Below, piece after piece: positions 22,784 through 32,726 of a stretch of 64,000 nt of DNA; position 1 is the first letter of the stretch, and every line of letters starts with the position of its first letter. The DNA is taken from assembly GCA_013076295.1 (NCBI GenBank), contig RQOL01000622.1, forward strand, positions 1-64,000. The letters are read 5' to 3'. Under the pieces are notes generated by a model. The model was not told where the DNA came from and did no database searches. It worked only from the letters and a program-made list of their open reading frames with translations. This DNA comes from Sanderia malayensis. Its lineage: Eukaryota > Cnidaria > Scyphozoa > Semaeostomeae > Pelagiidae. Position numbers and translations under genes: made by a program.

Positions 22784-24040
22784 TCTAATAAATATATTCT
22801 GCGGAGTCACGTGATGACGCACTTTCCTTGCCAAAAACAATAGATTCGACCCAAAACAATAGGTCGAACGCCCCCAAACAATGGGCCGAAACGGCGAACG
22901 AGGTATCCATAAAGGCTTTTTTCTGAGGCCCTTAATCTTCCCTATTTTTAAGTGAGCTGTTCCTTGCCGGCTGAACCAGAAAGTTATCTATATGAGAGCT
23001 TACAGTTTTGACTAAAAGGTTAGGAAATTCTTTGTTAAAGTTCGCCTAATTGGCTATCACGAAAAAACGACGGTTTACGCTTGCGAAACTTCCAAATTCG
23101 CGTCGCGATATCCATTTTCGAACAAAGCATTCGCTGTTCACGTGATGCATTTCGCCTTTTGCTGCAATGTGATTGGCTCTTTCGCATTTTCACGTGAACA
23201 GTCACAGGTTTTTCGTTATCATGCAAATTAGCCCTCGGGTTGAACAGCAGGTACTTTTGGAGAAGACGCGTGTTTTTGTTTTCAACACAAAGGAGAACTG
23301 GGCGCCTTTCAAAGTGTTTTACGACCTGAATTATCTTTGTAAAGACTTGCTAATTGTTTGAGAGACCTCTGGAAAATTAGAGGACACAATTGAGAACACA
23401 GGTGATAGTTTTGTTTTGTTTTTTGAGTGAGATAGTTTTAGTTTTTGTACGACCGCCATTGTTGCTTCGGCATACTGTGACGCTTAGGCCTAATTTAAAC
23501 AAAGTCAAAGTTTTAATAGATAAATTATAAGGGGTTATCAGGCGAGCGGAGCGAGCCAAACCGTTGTAAGAGGAGTAGGCAGAGGCATGAGCGTAAGCGA
23601 ATGCAGGGCACGAAGTGCGCCAACCACAGGCGAGCGCAGCGAGCTAACCCAGTGTACATGGGGTTGACTGGGGCATGAGCGGAAGCGAATGCAGCGCACG
23701 AAGTGCGCCAACCCCAGGCGAGCGCAGCGAGCTAACCCAGGGTACGTGGGGTTGACAGGGGCATGAGCATAAGCGAATGCAGCGCACGAAGTGCGCCAAC
23801 TGCAGGCGAGCGTAGCGAGCTAACCCATTGTATGTGGAGTTGAAAAGGGCATGAGCGTAAGCGAATGCAGCGCACGAAGTGCACCAACCACAGGCGAGCG
23901 CAGCGAGCTAACCCATTGTACGTGGGGTTGAAAGGGGCATGAACGTAGGCGAATGCAGCGCTTGAAGGGCGCCAACTACATTAAGTTTTTTTAACTTGCC
24001 CCCCTCCGGGAAGCGAGCGAATGCGAGCGCCCCCGACTAG
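22784..24040 (+). mobile_element. Non-autonomous Helitron-like element, copy B
   Basis: It starts TCTAATAAATATATTCTGCG at 22784, immediately after the CTAG of the preceding element. It ends CCCCGACTAG at 24040, followed by T. The unique part (to about 23535) matches copies A and C: AACAATAGGTCGAACGC, GTTTACGCTTGCGAAACTTC, inverted CCAAT at 23172 and CACGTG at 22808, 23139 and 23191. Then come about five shorter (~88-bp) satellite units that lack the CAGTCAATGTTTCTTGATAA part, and the 3' segment with a CCGGG...CCCCG stem. The length of 1257 bp, absence of coding capacity and TC/CTAG termini fit a non-autonomous Helitron. Confidence 0.7.
23536..23990 (+). repeat. Satellite array III, shortened ~88-bp units
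   Basis: The landmark AGGCGAGCGCAGCGAGCTAA recurs about every 88 bp. Units keep the GCGCACGAAGTGCGCC hairpin and the TTGAAAGGGGCATGA part but lack the CTATCAGTCAATG...GATAGAC half. This is a deletion variant within copy B. Confidence 0.85.
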
Positions 24041-24700
24041 TTGCAAATTAAAAGTGAACTATTTTAAACTCGTTTTAAAGACTTACAGCTTCTAGTTCTA
24101 GTTATACTTCTCTTGTTTCTGTTGCTGATAGTTTGTTGTCAGAATAAAATCTCCTCGATTCAATTTCATTTGTCTGCTTTTATCAAGAAGTTGACCTGAG
24201 TAGTTGTGTGTTGTGACTATTTTAGTGGAAAGTGTTCTTAATTAATGAAGATAAATGAAATAAACTCGAAAAGAAATAATAGTCATAAAAACAGCAATAT
24301 CATGATACATCAAGCCAGCAGTAAACCTTGGGCAACTAAGCCCCATTTGCATACCATAAAAAACGTTGCAAGTGCTTTCTAGCAGTCAAAAACTCTATAA
24401 AACTGTGCAGTGCAGGGTGCACTGCAATAATAGTAATAATGATTTTGATTATAATGATGAGCATGATGATGTTGGAAATATTTCCATGTTTTGTTGTTTT
24501 AGCTGTTCTTATGTTGTGATATATTCACATTTTGTTGCTATATTTGATGGATGATAACAGACACATACGTCAGAAAAGCAGAATGGTCTTTCTGCATTTA
24601 TATGAAATGCTTTAAAATCGTTCTCTCTTATTACCGGTCGTTTCAGATTGTGCAAAGCTTTTGAAAAGGATGGAATTCTGAATAGGGTGCAAATGTCAAT
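24041..24700. other. No gene recognised; repeat fragment at right edge
   Basis: A+T-rich sequence. The right edge (about 24640-24700) belongs to a dispersed repeat whose other half lies beyond the MITE at 25317-25356. Confidence 0.45.
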
Positions 24701-25316
24701 AGGGAGTTTAAGCAACCACAACGCTAACGTAAACGTTAACGTTAGCTCCCAAATTTTCCGCATTGCGCAAGCGCAAAGGGACATCCCCAATTCTGCTAAC
24801 GTTTTACGCAGCAATCTGTGTCCTTAGGTCAGCATCCGTAACGTTTTGTCAAAACGTTAACTTCTTTTTGCACTTTCTGTTTGGAAAAATTGTTTATTGT
24901 ATTTATATGGATTCTCAGACAACTGTGTCAACCTGATAGAAGGCTAGTAGATAAATTATATTGTATTAAACTGCTATATTTTTGTTTAACTCGTGAAAAT
25001 ACATGCGTTCGATTTTAGATAAAATTTAGGCCCAAAACTCATCAACAGCGATGGTAGTATTAATGTCATATATTTGAGATATTTGGTTATAATTTTCATT
25101 TGAGTTGCTAAGAATGACTAACAAATGTGAATTTATTCAAGGAAGACATTTAGGTGGTTGAGAAACCCTGGTTATTCATTGCTAAGAGAAGTTTTGGCTT
25201 CAGTGTTTTACGGCCTTAAAATGCGGGAAGCGTGGAAGCGGGAGGGAAGTGCAAACAATTTCTGAAAACCTTAGCAGCTAACGTTAACGTTTAGGTTGCG
25301 CGTGCTTAAACTCCCT
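24701..25316 (+). mobile_element. MITE with AGGGAGTTTAAGCA terminal inverted repeats
   Basis: The left end AGGGAGTTTAAGCA (24701) is mirrored by TGCTTAAACTCCCT (ending 25316). The inverted repeat continues imperfectly for about 45 bp with AACGTTAACGTTAGC on both sides. AAT flanks the element on both sides (24698-24700 and 25317-25319), a 3-bp target duplication. The uninterrupted sequence is preserved at about 600-680 of this window on the other strand. The element is 616 bp and has no coding capacity, so it must be mobilised in trans. A 3-bp duplication suggests a PIF/Harbinger-type transposase, but this is inference. Confidence 0.85.
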
Positions 25317-25356
25317 AATGTCATGGCTCCACAGCAGTTCGATTACTGCCACAGCA

Positions 25357-26130
25357 TTTGCCTTGGATGAGGAACAATATTGGCCCAAGCTCTGAGCCCT
25401 GTTGTACTCCAAATGGCTTTTCTTCCACCACGTCAGACATGCATCCATTTACAACCATTCCCTGTTTACGTTTTTCTAAGTGTGAAGTAAACCATGACAA
25501 CTCAGTTCCTTTGATACCTTGTGCTTCTAGTTTGCTACATAAAATTGTATGATCTACACAGTGAAAGGCCTTGGCAAGGGCTAGAAATATGGCCTCCACG
25601 TAGTTCCCCTTAGAAAGCTCACCCATTATATAGTCAGCAACATCAATGATAGCTGTGACTGTGGGGAAATTTTGTCTGAAACAAGACTGATAGGGGGTCG
25701 ATATTGGCCTATAGTTATTGCGAGCTAATTTGCTCACTGGTTTGTGGATTGGTGTTATTTGGTTCTTTTTCCCTAGATCGGTACTTTTCCTGATTTGAGG
25801 GAGAGGTTCAACAGGCGAGTAAGATGTCAGGAGATTGCTGGTACAATAGCCTTGAGTAGTTTCACATGGATACCATCTAGTTCTGTAGACTTTCCATTTT
25901 TCATGTCTGTTACTCCCATTCTCGCTTGTTCTCCACTAATGCACTCAAACTTGAATGTTGTCCTCAAATTTGTTCCCTGGTGGGCATTCTTAGGTCCTGT
26001 AAATTTCTCAGGAAGCTCACAAGCTATATTTGGAAAATGCTCATTGAATGTTTGTGCAATTTTCTTGCTACACGTTTCCTTTTTCCTCTTTTAATTGTTT
26101 CCTTTGTCTGCAATTCAATGAAATCCTAGC
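25357..26130 (-). pseudogene. LINE reverse transcriptase fragment with internal deletion
   Basis: Read on the minus strand from about 26120, the sequence gives AQTFNEHFPNIACELP, STELDGIHVKLLKAIVPAIS, LTRLLNLSLKSGKVPI and SKLARNNYRPIS. It then jumps to YQSCFRQNFPTVTAI, so about 35-40 residues are deleted. EAIFLALAKAFHCVDH follows, where the catalytic Asp of the usual LDLAKAFD block is Ala and the second Asp is His. The reading ends after FGVQQGSELGPILFLI. The two stops near 25785 and 25835 and the lost catalytic Asp make it dead. The style is CR1/L2/Jockey-like non-LTR. Confidence 0.8.
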
Positions 26131-27370
26131 TGGGAAATATGAAATGCCATGGGCATCCGCTGAGATTGAGCTATGTTTGCTGTGGGAGGTGCAACTTGAG
26201 ACCCACAGGCCTTTGTGGCCCAATGTTTTGAATGCTGCAATCAGTTGCCATATTGTGCTGCTGCTCTGCAGTGCAGAAATCAGAAATTTTGGGAGTGGCA
26301 AATTAGAAAGGAATATGTTGTCGTTTCATTTTTTATTAATTTTTTATTAATTGTCGTTATATCTCTGTGCATAAAGGGATATGAAGTGTTGATTACATTT
26401 TGCTGGTTTTTGTGAAAATAGGATTTATCTGAATCAATATTTTAATAATTTATTGCAGAGACAGATTGAAGGTTAGTCAACCTGGTTTGCCTTTTGCTTG
26501 GGCCTACCTGGCCACTACATGTACCAGTACCTGCAGAACCTTCACTGGCTATTATATTTCATTGTTAATTTGTTTTGCTTTGCTTGTAAAGTGAGGCTGT
26601 TTCATTTATCTAGACTAGGCTGGCCAGTGAATCCTGCAAGTGAACAAACAAAGCGAACGATTAGATTTGTGTTGCTTGTTGCTTCTCTGCTCGCTCTTGA
26701 AGGCTCAACAGTACTGTATATAAAAGTATTTTTCACAACCAGGTTTTGCGTGTTGTTAGCCTTTTTGTAACTTGGATTACTGTTATTTGAATATCACTGG
26801 TAAATTGTTAGCTTTTTGCATTAAATCAAGTCATGTATGCTGCAGGGAAACAATTTCTCATTTCTGCTCTCACAGCGATTAATCCCTAATCGCAATCAAG
26901 TGTCACCACAGCAATTGGCTCACAACTTCCTGCCAGTAACACAACATCTTATCATTGTCTCCCAATCTTCCAACTTTGCAACAAGTGCACTATGCAAACT
27001 GTGAGTTTGCCAAGAGGGCACTTTGATTTGATAATCAATTTGAACATCCTTTATTGGGCCGTAACAACTAATACAATATTCATCAATTTTTTAAACAAGT
27101 ACATGTTGTTAAATAAGTATGTTAAATTGCTTGCTGGTGTGCATATGCTCATTTGGATGGCAATTTTAGAAACCAGGATGTAACCTACTACTGGACTCTC
27201 CAAAAATTCAGACACCTTTCTTAAAGATACAGGAAAAAACTAAAAATATCTTTTACCATTATCCTCAACAAAACTAATAGTGATACTATTAGTACTTTTT
27301 GACTAGATACTATTATTACGAAATCAACTGTTTCGACTCAAAAGTAGTGATCAAAATAAAAAAGCTCATT
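26131..27370. other. No gene recognised
   Basis: Short open frames (e.g. 26498-26770 with hydrophobic stretches) have no family resemblance and no repeats support. The DNA is A+T-rich throughout. Confidence 0.4.
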
Positions 27371-28479
27371 CTTGTAGAACCAATTGTTGTCACATGTGTC
27401 TATGGTGGGTTATTGTTCAAATTTAGCGAAAAGACTATTAAAAGTCTGTGAGCCTATTTCAGGTATATACTTAAAAGTTTTAGCAAGTGCAACAACTCTG
27501 ATCATCAACACTGCAAAATCAAAAAAGAACTTAACATCACAAACAACTTCTCACAAAAAACTGTTCTGAAATCTTTCGTGTAAAATTGTTAACATTTTAT
27601 CACCGGGTTCTTGTAGATATTTGACACAGTCATTGATATCCGTAGCTCCCCACTCAACTGGCATCCCTCCTTGCTTGTGGACAATCAGCCATCCCATACT
27701 TCGTATTACTTTTGCTTGTGTGCCAAGCCATGGACAAACTATCCCTGGAAGTGTTTGTTTTCCTGCTTTGATCATGATTTATTTTATTTGTTTCTTGATT
27801 TTTTAACAACCTCGTAAATTCAGGAATGAACTGTACCCAAATTTGACACTTTACAGAGAGACTGCCCCTACACATATAAAACACACCAACCTGAGGCAAC
27901 AATGTGGAGGATATTTAGGGCTGTTGGCATTGCCACTAGTATTGGATGGAATTTATCTATTGAATGGTAATGAGCGATAAAATTAAAAAAGATTTTCAAC
28001 ACAATGTAGTCGCACTGTGTAGCTGCAGACCTGAGCTTGATGGACCAACGAGCATTTATTTCAATCCTAAATCTGACAATGGAGGTTCAGTAAGTGAAAC
28101 ACACCAAAGGCAGGACACTTGAATTTGTCAAAGGCACAATTTTGGTACTTTTGCAAATTGATCATACTTACTTCAAGGAAAAAGAGACTGCATACCAAGA
28201 AAAAGTGTTGTGTTGCTGGATCGAGTTCAAATCAATATAAACATGTAAGAATCCCAGTAGTACAAGCAGGGTTGACATTAGCTACTGAAGATGATCAAGG
28301 TCCACATATGTGGATTTGTTTACTTACCTTATTTTTCTTTCACTATAAATACTGTTTACCACAAATTTTATCTGATGTTGTACATTATTAATAAATATAC
28401 ATTATATTTATGAATAGGCAGGGACGCTTGCATTCGCTCACATTCCTGAGGGGGTAAGTGAAAAAGTCTTAATGTTGTA
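27371..28479 (-). other. Possible coding remnant of unknown type
   Basis: On the minus strand 27551-27775 reads GWLIVHKQGGMPVEWGATDI and NDCVKYLQEPGDKMLTILHE, which looks like conserved protein but matches no family I know. No extension with matching frame was found. The rest of the interval is A+T-rich and without motifs. Confidence 0.25.
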
Positions 28480-28562
28480 GGGGACTTGGTGCGCTGCATT
28501 CTCTGCCGCTCAAGCCCCTTTCAACCCTATGTACATTGGGTTAGCTTGCTGTGCACCGAGTT
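28480..28562 (-). repeat. Single diverged satellite unit
   Basis: It reads GTGCGCTGCATTCTCTGCCG, CAAGCCCCTTTCAACCCTA and GTACATTGGGTTAGCTTGCT, i.e. one reverse-oriented unit of the ~114-bp satellite. It lies about 60-80 bp upstream of the alpha-kinase remnant. Confidence 0.75.
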
Positions 28563-28689
28563 CTACCTCTCAGAATATTGCTACTAGGCCAAAAGACAGA
28601 CAGCTGCAATCAGAGTGCTCAGCTTCTCCATCAGGGAATTATTGCGTGTGGGAAAGCTTGTTACTCCAGTAAGCAAATGCCAAATTTGG

Positions 28690-29400
28690 CTAACTCTAAC
28701 GCTAAGTTTTGACATTCGAATTCAAGAGTGGAAGGAAGAAGCAAAGATGGAGAATTTTGTTCATAGAGAAAGATTTTCTGAAGGTCGTTTCTGGAATGCA
28801 TTTCAATATTTTCAATTAGGTGAGAAAGATGAGTCTAAAAGTTGGGTATTGAAACTGTACAAACCAAAGGAAATGCAGACCATTGTCGAGCAGCTGCTCA
28901 CAAAAATTGAGGCGCATTCCCATAAACAGGTACAAATGCATGAAGTAGCCAGGTACATAGCAAAAAAATTTCAAGTTAAAGCTGCACCACCACTTGGTCA
29001 AACCTTGAGGTTTACTGCACCAAAACTGATGGTGAACCAGCTACGTTTGAAGAATTTTTAAATGGACAGTTTATCAAATATGACAACAACAATGGCTATT
29101 GTGCTGAGCCGACAATGCACCTAACAGAAAATGAAAATGAAAAGGAGCTATATGGCAAGGCTCAAACATTGGTTGACTTCTGCAATAAGGTGACTGAAGG
29201 AAAAATGATGCTGTTGGATATAGAAGGATCTGGGTTTTCCTTGTCAGATCCGGAAATTGGCACACCAAAGCTTTATGATGACGATGCAGCAAACAATGAA
29301 CATGAACTTCTGTTTTGTTGTTGTAATTTGTCAGTCATTGGAATCAACAAATTTGCTGCAGAACATGAGTGCAAAAATATTGTGAAATATTGGATTTGCA
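28690..29400 (+). pseudogene. Alpha-kinase (MHCK/eEF2K-type) domain, broken
   Basis: This encodes most of an atypical alpha-kinase domain. The N-lobe reads FSEGRFWNAFQYFQLGE, then SWVLKLYKPKEM (the lysine of the VxKxY block would bind ATP), then VQMHEVARYIAKKFQVKAA. A frameshift near 29015-29030 changes to EEFLNGQFIKYDNNNGYC. The catalytic core reads AQTLVDFCNKVTEGKMMLLD then IEGSGFSLSDPEIGTPK, corresponding to the D-x-QGxG and DPxI(H/G)T blocks. The zinc-module region reads CNLSVIGINKFAAEHEC, but the last Cys of the usual CNxxC is replaced by a diverged end. It is intronless over ~700 bp, broken once or twice, and unaccompanied by other domains. This fits a retrocopy or a captured gene fragment. 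The family has many lineage-specific copies in cnidarians (general knowledge). Confidence 0.75.
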
Positions 29401-30154
29401 AGAGCTTTCATTGTGAGATAACAATTATACCTTTATTGAACAGAGTTTCATTCAATATGACCCTATTGTTTGGTTTTGTTTTGTTGTGTTTGGTTGAGGC
29501 AAATACCAGTTCACCACAGAAGAATGGGTTGAGATGGAAATTTGCTTTTTCCTGAAAAGTGTAGCCTTTAAATCCGGACCCCTGTATATTGGTATCTTGG
29601 CAAATGAGTTTCAACCATAGATGTTGTGAAACAATGTTATAGGTTTTGTGTATTCTGTACATGATAGTGTGGTTTTAAGAATATGTGTCAGCTGCATCGT
29701 TAGGATGAACTAAGTCTACATGTGGAATAATTCTTTCACATTCTGCTCTGATCTGAGTAGACAGGGAATTTCTCTGAGCAATCCAGCAAACTGGGTAGCC
29801 GAATTTTTTAAAGTGGTTCCTGCCTCTTTGATGTCTGGGGGTAATCTCAAGCGTTTGGCACATTCTGAAAAATCAATGTTTGTCACGTGACTGACCACGT
29901 GATCACATGACAGTCATAACATTTTGTTCCAATCATTTTTAAACGATTATTACATCATTCGAAAGAGCGTGAAGAGCTGAGTAAATAATTATCAAGCACT
30001 TTAGCTCAGAGGCTTACCTGTTTGGAGTTATAGCCATTTTAATATCGCAGAGTGGGCCAAAACTAGTTTTCAGTAAAAATGTTATGGTTGTTTCTCTCAA
30101 AGGTATTACATAACTAAAGATCTCTGTAAGCTGCTGCTACATGTACTTAGGTTA
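29401..30154. other. No gene recognised
   Basis: The + frame continues to 29555 without recognisable motifs. Minus-strand frames at 29675-29898 are short. A CACGTGAC/CACGTGATCACATGA cluster near 29884-29908 resembles E-box motifs. Confidence 0.35.
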
Positions 30155-30447
30155 ACGTAGCCATTCATCCGTCACTTCTTCGCTCAAAGAAAAATCGGAC
30201 ATTTCCCACTTACTATTGGTATCAATATCTGTAACATCGGTAGTCTCCATTGCTTCCTTTGTGCTCACTTCCATATCACCACCATAAGTGGTCTCTGGCT
30301 CAGGCAAACAATTCTTACTTGTCAATTTCGACTTTTATTTTCGTTTCGGCATAGGCATATCTGTGGCGGTGTCAGTGATCTCCATATCGCCATCTTCATC
30401 TTCCTCTCCAACCGTCTTCTTTTTGCATTTCTGGCCTTATTCAGTGA
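30155..30447 (-). pseudogene. C-terminal acidic remnant of PIN-like copy 2, beyond Helitron-like copy C
   Basis: The minus strand reads GQKCKKKTVGEEDEDGDMEI, then after a stop SKNCLPEPETTYGGDMEVS and MSDFSLSEEVTDEWLR. Removing copy C (30448-32125) brings this into the same phase as the PIN-like ORF that stops at 32121, although a TAA occurs just after the junction. An acidic tail after a Lys/Cys patch is plausible for the end of such a protein, but the assignment is inference from position and frame. Confidence 0.4.
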
Positions 30448-32125
30448 CTAGGGGTCATCACTCGCTTTGCTCGTTCGCCCCAGCCCGCCAAGTAAAAAAA
30501 GCTTAATCTGGTTGGCGCACTTCGTGCGCTGCACTCGCTTCGCTCATGCCCTCTTTCAACCCCACTTATAATCGGTTAGCTCGCTGCGCTCGCTGGTCTA
30601 TCTATTATCAAAAACATTGACTGATAGGGCGCACTTCGTGCGCTGCATTCGCTTCGCTCATGCCTCTTTCAACCCCACGTACAATGGGCTAGCTCGCTTG
30701 CTCGCCTGTCTATCTATTATCAAGAAACATTGACTGATAGGGCGCACTTCGTGCGCTGCATTCGCTTCGCTCATGCCTCTTTCAACCCCACGTACAATGG
30801 GCTAGCTCGCTTTGCTCGCCTGTCTATCTATTATCAAGAAACATTGACTGATAGGGCGCACTTCGTGCGCTGCATTCGCTTCGCTCATGCCTCTTTCAAC
30901 CCCACGTACAATGGGTTAGCTCGCTGCGCTCGCCTGTCTATCTATTATCAAGAAACATTGACTGATAGGGCGCACTTCGTGCGCTGCATTCGCTTCGCTC
31001 ATGCCTCTTTCAACCCCACGTACAATGGGTTAGCTCGCTGCGCTCGCCTGTCTATCTATTATCAAGAAACATTGACTGATAGGGCGCACTTCGTGCGCTG
31101 CATTCGCTTCGCTCATGCCTCTTTCAACCCCACGTACCATGGGTTAGCTCGCTGCGCTCGCCTGTTTATCTATTATCAAGAAACATTGACTGATATGGTG
31201 CACTTCGTGCGCTGCATTCGCTTCGCTCATGCCTCTTTCAACCCCACGTACAATGGGTTAGCTCGCTATGCTCGCCTCTGTGGTTGGCGCACTTCGTGCA
31301 CTGCATTCGCTTACGCTCATGTCTCTGCCTACTCCTCTTGCAACAGTTTGGCTCGCTTCGCTCGCCTGATAACCCCGAAATTTGTTTATGAAAACTTTGG
31401 GCTTGTTTACATTAGGCCTAAGCGTCGGAAGCATGCCAAAGCAACAATGGCGGTCGCCTACTACCTAAACTACAACTATCTCACTCAAAAAAAAAAACAA
31501 AGCTATCACCTGTGTTCTCAATTGTTTCCTGTAATTTTTGAGAGGTCTCTCAAACAATTAGCAAGTCTTTACAAAGATAATTCAGGTCGTAAAACACTTT
31601 GAAAGGCGCCCAGCTATCCTTTGTGTGCAAAACAAAAACACGTGTCTTCCCCAAAAGTACCTGCTGTTCAACCCGAGGGCAAATTTGCATGATAACGAAA
31701 TACGCGTGACAGTTCACGTGACGTCGCAAAAGAGCCAATCAAATTGCAGGAAAAAGCGAAACGGGTCACGTGAAGAGCGAATACTTTGTTCAAAAATGGA
31801 GTCGGGGACGCGAATTTGGAAGTTTCGCCAGCGTAACCGTCGTTTTTTCGTGATAGCACAATTAGTGGAGTAATTAATAGAATAACTCAAAAATTCTTTT
31901 AAAATAGGCTTCCAAAAATAGATAACTTTTGCCTACTCCAGAAACGGAGACTTTCCGTGCAAGTCTCAACCTTTTGCGACACCATTGAAAAAAGCCTTAT
32001 TGATCACCAAATCGCCGTTTCGTCCCATTGTTTTTGGGCGTTCGACCTATTGTTTCGGGTCGAATCTATTGTTTTAGGCAGAGTTTCGCCACCGTCACGT
32101 GACTCCGTAGAGTATATATATTAGA
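30448..32125 (-). mobile_element. Non-autonomous Helitron-like element, copy C, inside PIN-like copy 2
   Basis: On the minus strand it starts TCTAATATATATACTCTACG at 32125, preceded by A, and ends GATGACCCCTAG at 30448, followed by T. This is the exact A^T placement of Helitrons, without target duplication. The unique part (31370-32125) matches copies A and B, including the AACAATAG/GGTCGAACGC blocks, CCAAT at 31735 and CACGTG at 31715, 31767 and 32096. About seven satellite units (30540-31370) and the 3' segment ACCAGATTAAGCTTTTTTTA follow. The length is 1678 bp. It is the best-preserved full copy and the neatest evidence for the termini. Confidence 0.75.
30540..31370 (-). repeat. Satellite array IV, ~114-bp units
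   Basis: Seven units in reverse orientation to array II. Units are nearly identical to each other (GGGCGCACTTCGTGCGCTGC, TCAAGAAACATTGACTGA). Because 114 is a multiple of three, one frame stays open for 290 codons across the array; this is an artefact, not a gene. The last unit before the unique part is of the shorter type seen in copy B. Confidence 0.9.
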
Positions 32126-32726
32126 TGCATAATTTAATGACACGCCTGATGGCCTGTTTAACCGGATCAGGGTCAGGTGAAACGGATAAGGAAGACTTTG
32201 ACTTCATTTCCTCATAAAGGCGAATTCTTGTTTCTATGTATTTTTCATTATCTTTATCATTACATATAACAGTTCTAATGAGTTCTTTCAAGTTCGCGAC
32301 GTCATCTGACTTTAGATTTGAATCCTGGCCAAAGTATTCCAAAAGTTTGTACTTCCAAAAGACTTTTACCTTCCCAGCCTTGAAAAAGTAAAATGTGGTA
32401 TCGAATCCAGTTATTGCGTGCATTGCAGGTAGGGCTTGACAAATATCAGGCCCTAAGAATTCACAAATAACACCTATGTCTGTGTATTTTTCTTGGTTGT
32501 ATGGTTGTGAAAGCCATTTCTTTCCTGGAGAGCAGATTGAGTAAGTCCACACAAGCAGAACCAAAACATCTGTGTCTTTGGAGACAATTACTACATAACT
32601 TTCTTCAAGAGATGCATGCAAAGCCAAATAAGTGTTGGCTTCTTTGTGGTTACACATGTACGTGAGTTTCAATCCATTGTGCTGAACTTTGAGCGTTTTG
32701 GAGCCACCAGATGAATTTGAAGCCAT
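32121..32726 (-). pseudogene. PIN-like 'GCDTT' family protein, copy 2, C-terminally interrupted
   Basis: Residues 1-202 read from 32726. MASNSSGGSKTLKVQHNG is followed by the three signature blocks: CNHKEANTYLALHASLEES (HxEADT, with N for D), YVVIVSKDTDVLVLLVWTYS (acidic strand) and LPAMHAITGFDTTFYFFKAG. The C-terminal part has PDPDPVKQAIRRVIKLCI. The stop TAA is contributed by the first bases of Helitron-like copy C; without the insertion the frame would run on. The N to D change in the first acidic block and the interruption suggest loss of function. The start region is duplicated as an inverted repeat (32696-32920). The role is inferred: a FEN1/PIN-like nuclease associated with a mobile element family, since copy 3 lies between TIRs. 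Confidence 0.65.

Noticed and set aside
25795..26350. Plus-strand ORFs
   Set aside because: They are the reverse strand of the LINE reverse transcriptase fragment up to about 26130.
26498..26770. 90-codon ORF with hydrophobic segments
   Set aside because: No family resemblance and no neighbouring exons; composition follows the local A+T bias.
30730..31602. 290-codon ORF
   Set aside because: It reads through the 114-bp satellite; 114 is divisible by three, so one frame stays open by construction and the peptide is a 38-residue repeat.
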